Shown: positions 20,039-27,644 of the stretch, piece after piece
Layout: every line of letters starts with the position of its first letter
Position numbering within the stretch: the first letter of the stretch is position 1
From: Sphingobium sp.
Lineage (GTDB): Bacteria; Pseudomonadota; Alphaproteobacteria; Sphingomonadales; Sphingomonadaceae
Direction of reading: 5' to 3'
DNA: 64,000 bases
NCBI GenBank assembly: GCA_017744605.1
Contig: JAGIAZ010000005.1
Coordinates: 1-64,000 of the forward strand
Made by a program: the position numbers and the translations under genes
Notes under the pieces: model-generated
What the model was told of the DNA's origin: nothing
What the model saw: the letters and a program-made list of their open reading frames with translations, nothing else
The model's database searches: none

Positions 20039-23027
20039 CGCCTGGCCCGTCCGCCCCACCGCGCGCGATCCACTCGTCGAGCCGCATCAGCTGGTCGTAG
20101 TCGGTGAAAACCGGTGCATCGCTATGCGGTCGCGCGGTGAACGGCTCATGGCCGTTCAGCCATTTCGCGATGGCGTCGTCAAAATAAGCCGCGACCAGGC
20201 CGAGAAAATCCCCGGTCGCGATCTTGCCGCGCTTTCCGTCGGGATCGACGGGCGACTGGATGAATCCGAAATCACGCCTGGGGCTCTTGGCAAGCTTCCA
20301 ATATTCGAAGGCGCCAACCGTTGCGCCGGACGCCACGCCTTGCGAGGCGAATCCCCCTTCATGCGCGATCAGGCCGAGCAGACCCAGCTGGAGCGAATAA
20401 CCCGCCTGTACCTGCCTGGCGGTTGCAGTCGCGCCGCTCTTATAGTCAACGATGGCGACCGACCCGTCAGCAAGCCGGTCGACGCGGTCAGGCTTGCCGT
20501 GCAGTGTAATTCCACCGCGCATAGTCTCGCCGCGCGTCTCGCCGAAGATGATCCTCCGCCCCTCGCCCGACTGCGCCATGACTTCTCCGGCAACCCATTC
20601 CAGGGCCCTGAGCAGACGTGGTTGCCAGAGCGCCCGCATGAGCGGATGCGCCTGCGCGCCGGCGAGCATGTCACGGGCCAGCCCCTTCAGGCGCTCAGGG
20701 TCGGTCGCGCCCTCTTCCATCCAGCGGTGAAGCACCGCATGGGCCGCCGTACCGCGCCAGGCCGGCCCGGGATCGGCATCGACCGGATCGAGCGATGGAA
20801 GCGCCAGGATCTTGGCGGCATAGAAGGCATAAGGATCGGCACGCAGACGGTCGATATCGGTGACAGCGATGCGCCTTGGGCGCAGTTCCGCACGCGGTCT
20901 CGGCGCGGGCTGCGGATAACGCGACACTCGCGTGACCGGCTGGTCGATGCGCTGGGCAAACTCGATCAGCCTGTTGTCTTCCGCCCAACGCTCCCCCGTC
21001 ATGGCGCGCAGGCGCAGCCAGAAGCGCGACGCGATTGTCGGCGCGCTTGTGTCGCGCCGGGCACGCGAGAGAATGACCTGCGGCGCCCCGAGCCCGTTGG
21101 CAAAATCATGCGCGGAGAGACCGATGCGCCGCTCCAGCCCCGGCAGACCGAGCGCGCGGCGGATGCGCGGTGCAAGCCATGGATCAGGCTGCGGCAAACC
21201 CGGCCAGACGCCTTCGTTCAGACCCGCGAGAATCATGAGATCCGCCTGCTGGAGGCGCGCTTCGAGGAGACCGAGAATCTGGATGCGCGGATGGCCGCCT
21301 TGCGGTGGACGAATGGCGACGGCGCCGAGGGCCTGCGCCAGCATCGCCACGAAGCCCTTCGGATCAGCGTTCGGCGGTCCATGCGGGGCGGCCGCCTCCA
21401 GCTCGGCGAACAGGGCGGCAGCGGCATGTCCCTGATGCCCGGCCCAGGTCCGTTCTCCCGTCAGCGCAGATGCCGTCTCTCGCAGCGCAGCAAGCAAGTC
21501 CGGCAGCGGACGCTCTTGCGAGAAGGCATTCTCCAGAGGCGCCAGCAAGGCGGCAACGTCCGGCCACCAGTCGCGGAGCGCTTCCGCTCGATCGGTCGAG
21601 GCGAGCAACGCCGTGATCCCGGCCAATCCCGAGGGCGGACGCGGCCCGCGCAGCAGCAGGTCGAGCCGCCGCACCTGCTCCAGCCAGCCAAGCCGCTCGT
21701 CACCGCTCCGCGCCAATGGATGCTTCAATACGGCGAGCAGTGCGACAGGTGCGAAGGCCTCGGCACCGGCCTGCGCGAGTGCCAGCAGCAGCGTGCCCGG
21801 CGGCAGCTGCGCCAGCGGGCGACCCGCTGAATCGTCGGCCTCGATTCCCCAGCGCATCAGATGGGCCGAGACGCGGGTCGCGAGCTGACGATCGGGTGTC
21901 ACCAGAGCGACTGTCCGCTCCGGTTTTTCAACTGCCTCGCGCAGGGCGATCGCAATGGCCTGCGCTTCTTCGGCCGGCCCCGCGGCTTCGATGGCGCTGA
22001 CCCCGGCGAGCGATCGTTCCTTCGGATCGATGTCCGGCCATGTTCCGGTAAGCAGCGCCGGCAGCATCGCATTGCTGATCGCCTTGCCCCGGGCCGCGCG
22101 CGCATCATGCTCGCTGCCCCATCGCCAGAGCGCCACTTCGGCCCGATTGACGCCCATGCGATGCAGCAGTTGCTTCAGCGCATATTGGGCATGGGCCTCC
22201 TGCGGCTCCGGCATGCCGGGGTCCGGCGCGCGGCCATCAACGGGGCCTATGGCGTTCCATTGCTCGTCGTCGAGATTCTGGTCGAGATCGGGTAACACCA
22301 CCATGCCCTGCGGCATGTGCGCGACGGCCCTGAGCAGTCCAGCCACTGCCGGCGCCGTCGTCACGATGCCCGCCGCGACGACGAAGCGCTGAGGCGGTGA
22401 CACGGTCCAACGCGCCGCGATGGTGCCGAGCAAGTGATTACGACGCTCGGCGGCGTCGATGCAGCCGCGCTTCTCCAACTCTTTCGGCCACCGGTCGAAG
22501 AGCAGGCTGAACAGCTGGAACGCCTTGTCCCAATGCTCGGAGAGTTCCTCGTCGCGGGCCTCGGCAAGGTCGTGCGGCCCCTTCTTCTCGACGATCAGCT
22601 GGTCGAGCGTCTGCGCCAGCGCAACCGCGAGCCGATATCCCTCACCGAGATCGACGGCTTCACCCTGCTTGGCGCGCTCGGCCATGATGAGCCGGGTCAG
22701 GATCATGAGGCGTTCGGCCGATCCGATGGCCGGCGGCACGCCGGCATCCTCGCCGATCGGCGCCAGCGCATTGCCCAACCGCTCGTCGAGGTCGATGTCG
22801 CCGATTGGCACGAGCCGCGGCAACAGCAGGCCGGAGCCGGACTCGCGCACGAAGGCATCGCTCAGGGCGCGGACCGCGCGATTATTGGGCAACAGGACGA
22901 TGCCCCGCGCCAGGGCAAGCCCCCCGTCCTTGCCGCCATGCTGCGCGATCAGGCCCTTGGCGAGCGCATCGGCAAAGGCCCGGTGCGCGGGGATGGTGTA
23001 GACGGCGGGCGCGGCGCGCTCAGCCAC
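20031..23027 (-). CDS. addB: Double-strand break repair protein AddB
   Basis: The protein has 998 residues. It is the partner of AddA, with a degenerate helicase-like N-terminal half and a C-terminal nuclease domain showing VAIVDYKSGATATARQVQ, the QxxxY-linked catalytic motif. The N-terminal GIVLLPNNRAVRAL is typical of the alphaproteobacterial AddB family. I chose GTG 23027 (start VAERAAPAVYTIPAH), which overlaps the murU stop by 8 bases in exactly the same way that addA overlaps addB; upstream in-frame codons fall inside murU. Translation coupling through the whole series is expected. Confidence 0.94.
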   Translation of the reverse strand: MAERAAPAVYTIPAHRAFADALAKGLIAQHGGKDGGLALARGIVLLPNNRAVRALSDAFVRESGSGLLLPRLVPIGDIDLDERLGNALAPIGEDAGVPPAIGSAERLMILTRLIMAERAKQGEAVDLGEGYRLAVALAQTLDQLIVEKKGPHDLAEARDEELSEHWDKAFQLFSLLFDRWPKELEKRGCIDAAERRNHLLGTIAARWTVSPPQRFVVAAGIVTTAPAVAGLLRAVAHMPQGMVVLPDLDQNLDDEQWNAIGPVDGRAPDPGMPEPQEAHAQYALKQLLHRMGVNRAEVALWRWGSEHDARAARGKAISNAMLPALLTGTWPDIDPKERSLAGVSAIEAAGPAEEAQAIAIALREAVEKPERTVALVTPDRQLATRVSAHLMRWGIEADDSAGRPLAQLPPGTLLLALAQAGAEAFAPVALLAVLKHPLARSGDERLGWLEQVRRLDLLLRGPRPPSGLAGITALLASTDRAEALRDWWPDVAALLAPLENAFSQERPLPDLLAALRETASALTGERTWAGHQGHAAAALFAELEAAAPHGPPNADPKGFVAMLAQALGAVAIRPPQGGHPRIQILGLLEARLQQADLMILAGLNEGVWPGLPQPDPWLAPRIRRALGLPGLERRIGLSAHDFANGLGAPQVILSRARRDTSAPTIASRFWLRLRAMTGERWAEDNRLIEFAQRIDQPVTRVSRYPQPAPRPRAELRPRRIAVTDIDRLRADPYAFYAAKILALPSLDPVDADPGPAWRGTAAHAVLHRWMEEGATDPERLKGLARDMLAGAQAHPLMRALWQPRLLRALEWVAGEVMAQSGEGRRIIFGETRGETMRGGITLHGKPDRVDRLADGSVAIVDYKSGATATARQVQAGYSLQLGLLGLIAHEGGFASQGVASGATVGAFEYWKLAKSPRRDFGFIQSPVDPDGKRGKIATGDFLGLVAAYFDDAIAKWLNGHEPFTARPHSDAPVFTDYDQLMRLDEWIARGGADGPGDG

Positions 23028-23745
23028 TGCCGATCGCTGCCTCGACGAGCGGAATGGATTCCGGCCGGCCGACATCGAACCACAGGCCGGGATGGACGAA
23101 ACCATAGGCGCGGTCGGCCGCGATAGCGCGGTCCCAGAAGATATTGGTCGAGAACACGTCGGACGGCGGATCGACGATCAGCCGCGGCGAGAGGATTTGC
23201 ACGCCGGTGAATACGAAGGGCGCAATCCTGCCCGGGCTACGGCGCGAGAGCCGCCCGCGCGGATCCATGCGAAAGTCGCCTGACCCGCTATTGCCCGTCG
23301 CGCGGGCATGAGGAACCATGAGCAACAGTGCATCCATTGCCTCGTCGTCCCAGCGTCCGGCGAGTGCGCGGATCGAATCGACAGGACCGTTGATCCAAAG
23401 ATTGTCGCTATTGGCGCAAAGAAACGGCTTGTCGCCGAGCAGCGGCAGCGCCTTGATGAGCCCGCCGCCCGTCTCGAGCAGCCGGTCGCGCTCGTCGGAG
23501 ACGATATAGTCCGCGCCGGTCCGTCTCGCGCGCGATTTCAAATGCCCCTCGATCGCATCGGCGAGATAATGGACATTGACGATGGTGCGGCGAATACCCG
23601 CTTCCTCGATCCTGTCGAGCGCATGATCGATCAGCGCCTGCCCCGCGACCCTGATGAGCGGCTTGGGCCGGGTCGCGGTCAGCGGTCTCATCCGCTTGCC
23701 GAGGCCTGCCGCCATCAGCATTGCTGTCTCGATCATCGCGCTCAT
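23020..23745 (-). CDS. murU: N-acetylmuramate-1-phosphate uridylyltransferase (MurU-like)
   Basis: The protein has 241 residues and is a nucleotidyltransferase with the N-terminal signature MLMAAGLGKRMRPLTATRPKPL and the ANSDN metal-binding segment. Next to an AmgK-type kinase it most likely converts MurNAc-1-phosphate plus UTP to UDP-MurNAc in peptidoglycan recycling, the fosfomycin-insensitive bypass described in Pseudomonas. Without that neighbour it would be called a generic sugar-phosphate nucleotidyltransferase (mannose-1-P guanylyltransferase-like). ATG 23745 overlaps the amgK stop by four bases (ATGA). Confidence 0.87.
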   Translation of the reverse strand: MSAMIETAMLMAAGLGKRMRPLTATRPKPLIRVAGQALIDHALDRIEEAGIRRTIVNVHYLADAIEGHLKSRARRTGADYIVSDERDRLLETGGGLIKALPLLGDKPFLCANSDNLWINGPVDSIRALAGRWDDEAMDALLLMVPHARATGNSGSGDFRMDPRGRLSRRSPGRIAPFVFTGVQILSPRLIVDPPSDVFSTNIFWDRAIAADRAYGFVHPGLWFDVGRPESIPLVEAAIGSG

Positions 23746-24722
23746 TGAGCGGCAAGCTCGCCGCGCGCTTCCGCCGGCACGTTGGCGACAAACCAGTCGG
23801 CGATCGGCGCTAGAGCGGGATGGGCGAGATCGCGCTCCAGCAAATTCCACATGCGGGGTAGATAAGCGAGGTAGCGCGGCTTGCCGTCGCGCTTCCAGAG
23901 GCGCGTGAAGATGCCGATGATCTTCGCGTTGCGCTGGGCGCCGAGCACGGCATAAGCTGCCTCGAAATCGGCCGAAACGGGCGCGGCCGCCATATATCGG
24001 TCGAGCATCGCGCGCTCGACCTGCGGCGAGACATCGCGACGGGCGTCTTGCAGCAGCGACACCAGATCATAGGCAGGGTGTCCCGCCAACGCGTCCTGGA
24101 AGTCGAGCAGGCCCAGCCCATGCGAATATGCGAGGTCCGGCAACAGCATGATATTCTCGGCATGATAGTCGCGCAGCACCGAGACGGTGGGAGCGGCATC
24201 CCGTTCGACAATCGGCAGCACGGCGTCCCAGGCCGCGACATACGCTGCCGCGTCGACATCGAGGCCGGCGGCAGGTGCGAACCATTCGGTCAGCAGGCCG
24301 GCTTCGCGCTGGTAGACTGCACGGTCATAGGGCGGCAGCCCGGCCTGCGCGGGCAAGCGATGCAGATCGACGAGCAGGTTGACGGCGCGCGCGTAGAGCG
24401 CGGTTTCGTCCTGCGGCGCCGCGTCCAGATGCTCGCGCAGCCGCGCATCGCCGAAATCCTCGAGCAGTAGCAGGCCTTCATCCAGATCACGTGCGAGGAT
24501 GGCCGGCGCTGCAAAGCCGTGGCCACAGAGCCATTCCGCGACCGACACGAACGGCCGCGGATCTTCATGCGGCGGCGGCGCATCCATGAGGACCGCGCGC
24601 CGGCCATCATCCACGACACGAAAATAGCGCCGAAAAGATGCATCGCCCGCGAGTGGCAGGATTTGCGCGCCCTCCCACCCTGCGGCGGCGAGGAATTGCG
24701 GTGCGCCCGCTGGCGGAATCAT
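23742..24722 (-). CDS. amgK: N-acetylmuramate/N-acetylglucosamine 1-kinase (AmgK-like phosphotransferase)
   Basis: The protein has 326 residues and belongs to the aminoglycoside-phosphotransferase-like kinases, with the ATP loop GDASFRRYFRV and the catalytic loop LRDYHAENIMLL followed by the DFQDA metal-binding site. AmgK phosphorylates the anomeric position of MurNAc or GlcNAc recovered from the wall. The pairing with murU supports this over a generic phosphotransferase. ATG 24722 shares ATGA with the tsaE stop; ATG 24734 is an alternative start that overlaps tsaE by 16 bases. AmpG, which would import the muropeptides, is encoded at 57946-59256. Confidence 0.87.
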   Translation of the reverse strand: MIPPAGAPQFLAAAGWEGAQILPLAGDASFRRYFRVVDDGRRAVLMDAPPPHEDPRPFVSVAEWLCGHGFAAPAILARDLDEGLLLLEDFGDARLREHLDAAPQDETALYARAVNLLVDLHRLPAQAGLPPYDRAVYQREAGLLTEWFAPAAGLDVDAAAYVAAWDAVLPIVERDAAPTVSVLRDYHAENIMLLPDLAYSHGLGLLDFQDALAGHPAYDLVSLLQDARRDVSPQVERAMLDRYMAAAPVSADFEAAYAVLGAQRNAKIIGIFTRLWKRDGKPRYLAYLPRMWNLLERDLAHPALAPIADWFVANVPAEARGELAAQ

Positions 24723-25174
24723 TTGAGCGGCCATCGGCCTTCCCAAGCTGCCGGGACGTTCGCTGTCAAGAGACGCACATCGTCCGCCGCGACGGCCAGT
24801 TGTAACGCGAGGCCCACGTCGCCGAAACGCCCACCCAATCGGTCCGGCCATTCGATGACGAGCGCGCCTTCGCCGAGCCAGTCGTCGAGCCCCAGTTCCT
24901 CCAGTTCGTCGGGATCCTCCAGCCGGTAGAGGTCGACATGTCCCACCGGAAAGGTGACATCGGGGGGCTCATAGCCCTGCAGGATGGCGAAGGTCGGGCT
25001 TGGTGCTTCACCCTTGAGACCGAGACCGCGCAACAACCCACGCGCCAGGGTGGTCTTGCCCGCGCCAAGTCCCCCGCTCAGCAGGACGACATCCCCCGCG
25101 CGCAGTACCTTCGCCAGCTGCATGCCGAGATGTTCGACGTCGGCGGCCGTCCGCAGGCGCATTGCCGAGATCAC
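24719..25174 (-). CDS. tsaE: tRNA threonylcarbamoyladenosine biosynthesis ATPase TsaE
   Basis: The protein has 151 residues. Walker A is GGLGAGKTTLARGLL, followed by SPTFAILQGYE and HVDLYRLEDPDELEELGLDD, and IEWPDRLG, all hallmarks of TsaE (YjeE). It is an ATPase that works with TsaB and TsaD to form t6A37 in ANN-decoding tRNAs. The start is GTG 25174, overlapping the divL stop (GTGA); an internal ATG at 25162 is possible. The divL-tsaE linkage is also found in other alphaproteobacteria. Confidence 0.95.
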   Translation of the reverse strand: MISAMRLRTAADVEHLGMQLAKVLRAGDVVLLSGGLGAGKTTLARGLLRGLGLKGEAPSPTFAILQGYEPPDVTFPVGHVDLYRLEDPDELEELGLDDWLGEGALVIEWPDRLGGRFGDVGLALQLAVAADDVRLLTANVPAAWEGRWPLK

Positions 25175-27519
25175 GCGTCGCGAGGCAGGCTGATCGTGAC
25201 GATGGTCCCCTGCCCCTGCTCGGAGACGAGCGTCACGCTGCCGCCATGTGCTTCGATGAACTGGCGGACGAGCGGCAGGCCCAGACCGCTGGACCGGCCG
25301 TCCGCCGTGCGTCCGAAGCGTGAGAACGTGTCGAAAATACGCGACTGAAGCTTGGCTTCGATGCCGGGGCCATTGTCCGAAACGACGATGCGGACGCCGT
25401 GTTGGTTGCCGTCGCCATGGACGAAGACGCGTCCCTTCTTGCCGACATAGTTGATGGCGTTTTCGATCAGATGTTCGATCGACTGGCGGATGCGGCGCTC
25501 GTCGCCCCGGATCGCGCCCAGGCTGGCCTGCAGGGCGAGCGTGACGTCGATTCCCTGCGCCGCGGCACGCGCCTCGAAGCCATGGGCGATCTCGCGGACC
25601 AGCGCCTCCATATCGATCGGCCGATGCTCGATCGGCAGACCACCAGCGGCGCCCTGGGTCAGATCGAGCACATTCTCGATCAGTTTCGAGAGCTTGTTGG
25701 TGCTGTCGATGATCGCGTCGACATAGTCGGCCGATTGCGGGGGCAACTCGCCGGCAAGGCCCGCCTGCATCATCTGCGCGAAGCCGACGATGGACGTAAG
25801 CGGCGTGCGCAGCTCGTAGCTCATGTTGGAGACGAATGCAGTCTTGACGCGGTCGGCATCCTCCAGCGCTTCGTTGCGATCGCGCAGCGCCTGTTCGATG
25901 CGGCGGCTGTCGCTAATGTCCAGCATCACGAACAGGGCGTTGCCGTCCGGCAATGGAATGGCCGCGAACTCGAAATAGCGCCCATCTGCAAAGGCGATGC
26001 GGCCGCCGCGCTGACGCCGTTCTACCGTTGCGGCGCGGATGAGCTGGTGGACGAGGCTCGCCTGCTGCGGACGGGACAAGCGGTCCGACAGCGCCGCCAT
26101 CAGATCGTCGACGCGTGGATGCTGCGTCAGCAGCGATTCCTGCACCGACCAGATCTGCCGGAACTTGCTGTTCCACAAATGCAGCCGTCCATCGGCGGCA
26201 AAGACGGCAATGGCCTCGAACAGATGGTCGAGCGTCGCGTTTCGGACACGCAGCAACGTGTCGCGCGAACTGGCGAGCTGGACGTGCTCGGTGCGGTCCT
26301 CGAAGATCAGTAGCAGACCGCCGTCCGGCAGTGGCTGGGCATAGACCCGCAGGTGCACGCCGTCCCGCAGCAGCCAGTTCTCCTCCAGCGCATTGGGAGA
26401 CAGGAACCACTGTCGCCGCGCCTTGCGCCAGGCCGGGAAGTCCGGCGTCTCAGGCACCAGGCCAGCGTCGCGCATCGCGTCGAGCACACGGTCGAAATCC
26501 GTATCGGCCGAAGCCTGATCGGGCTTGAGGCCGAAGATGCTGAGGAACGGCTGGTTGCAGAATTGCAGCTTCTGGTCCGGCCCGAACTGTGCAACGCCCG
26601 CGGATAGGCGATCCAGCATGTCGCGATTGGCCTGGATGAGATGTCTGAGCTCTGCCCGCGCCTCTTCCAGCTCGTGCATGTCGATCGCATAGCCCGCGAC
26701 GCCCGCCGGCCCGAGCGGCACGTCGACCACGCGCATCAGACGTCGCTCGCCATCGATGGTGACCGGCACCATGCGCGAACTCGGCGCCTGCGCGTCCGCG
26801 ACCAGCGCGGCATTGGCCCCCGGCGAAACGCCGTCCACGGACTCGATGAGCTCGACGCCCTGCTCGATCACCTGCTGTGCGGACTTGGCATCGACGGCAT
26901 GGACATAGGCGCTGTTGACGAGGCTGAGGCGCTGATCAGGCGTGCGGTGCCAGACCGGCATGGGCGCCGCTTCGATCACGCCGGACAAAGCCTCCAGCGC
27001 GTCGCGGTAGCGGCCGACCTGCCCCTGCAGGTCCTCGATGCTCGACTGGCTCTCCGTCGCGTCGAATATCCACAGGATGATCGCGCCATGGCCGGCCAGC
27101 TCGCGCTCCGCCGGACCGCCGCGCACGAGCAGCGTTCGGTTGGATCCGCGCGCCCGCACCGGCAGCATGAAGGCCTTGCCGCCACGCTGCGCGGCTTTGA
27201 TGCCGGCTGCCAGCTCCCTGGCATCGCCTGGCTCAAGCCCACCATTTTCATCCAGCAGTTCGGACAGATAGACCGGCAGCCCGTCACGGCCCAGCCAGCG
27301 CGCCAGGCGCTCCGGCGCCTCGATACGTCCGTCCGGGCGGATGAGCACGGGGATGGCTGGCGCCGATTGCAGCAACGCGCCGAGCCGCGCCGTCTGGTAG
27401 CGCGCCTGCCGCGCCGCGCGGCGCATCGACAGGCCGGTCACGATAGCCCAGCAGGCGACGATCAGCCAGGCCGCGAGCAGACCACCGACGAGCGTGAGTA
27501 CGAGCGGCGAGAGTGACAT
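25171..27519 (-). CDS. divL: DivL-like cell-cycle kinase with Tyr in place of the phospho-acceptor His
   Basis: The protein has 782 residues. A single N-terminal membrane segment (about 4-28) is followed by several PAS-like domains (roughly 45-530). The dimerisation helix reads NMSYELRTPLTSI: the usual His is Tyr568, the hallmark of DivL. The ATPase domain keeps ENAINY, SDNGPGIE and SGLGLPLV. In Caulobacter DivL does not act as a normal kinase but binds DivK-P and controls CckA, hence CtrA activity and division asymmetry. That role is inferred here. ATG 27519 (MSLSPLVL) was chosen; a TTG at 27558 in the same frame is possible. It is the first gene of the divL-tsaE-amgK-murU-addB-addA series. 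Confidence 0.92.
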   Translation of the reverse strand: MSLSPLVLTLVGGLLAAWLIVACWAIVTGLSMRRAARQARYQTARLGALLQSAPAIPVLIRPDGRIEAPERLARWLGRDGLPVYLSELLDENGGLEPGDARELAAGIKAAQRGGKAFMLPVRARGSNRTLLVRGGPAERELAGHGAIILWIFDATESQSSIEDLQGQVGRYRDALEALSGVIEAAPMPVWHRTPDQRLSLVNSAYVHAVDAKSAQQVIEQGVELIESVDGVSPGANAALVADAQAPSSRMVPVTIDGERRLMRVVDVPLGPAGVAGYAIDMHELEEARAELRHLIQANRDMLDRLSAGVAQFGPDQKLQFCNQPFLSIFGLKPDQASADTDFDRVLDAMRDAGLVPETPDFPAWRKARRQWFLSPNALEENWLLRDGVHLRVYAQPLPDGGLLLIFEDRTEHVQLASSRDTLLRVRNATLDHLFEAIAVFAADGRLHLWNSKFRQIWSVQESLLTQHPRVDDLMAALSDRLSRPQQASLVHQLIRAATVERRQRGGRIAFADGRYFEFAAIPLPDGNALFVMLDISDSRRIEQALRDRNEALEDADRVKTAFVSNMSYELRTPLTSIVGFAQMMQAGLAGELPPQSADYVDAIIDSTNKLSKLIENVLDLTQGAAGGLPIEHRPIDMEALVREIAHGFEARAAAQGIDVTLALQASLGAIRGDERRIRQSIEHLIENAINYVGKKGRVFVHGDGNQHGVRIVVSDNGPGIEAKLQSRIFDTFSRFGRTADGRSSGLGLPLVRQFIEAHGGSVTLVSEQGQGTIVTISLPRDA

Positions 27520-27587
27520 CACGCGAGCCGGCTTACGAGGCTCCGCGGCATGAGACAAGCCGCGGCGCAGCTGTCCTTTCAGCCGAA

Positions 27588-27630
27588 TGAAAAAAGGGCC
27601 GGCACGCTTTCACGCACCGGCCCCCATTTT
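27588..27630 (-). terminator. Rho-independent terminator of the TonB receptor gene
   Basis: GGGCCGG at 27597-27603 pairs with CCGGCCC at 27617-27623 around a 13-base loop that can form inner pairs. On the minus strand it is followed by a run of T (complement of 27590-27596). It lies about 20 bases after the receptor stop. Confidence 0.85.
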
Positions 27631-27644
27631 CTGCTACCGACAGC

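Noticed and set aside
19788..21830. 680-codon open frame opposite addA and addB
   Set aside because: Both addA and addB motifs on the other strand are intact; the peptide has low-complexity Arg/Gln composition and crosses a gene junction.
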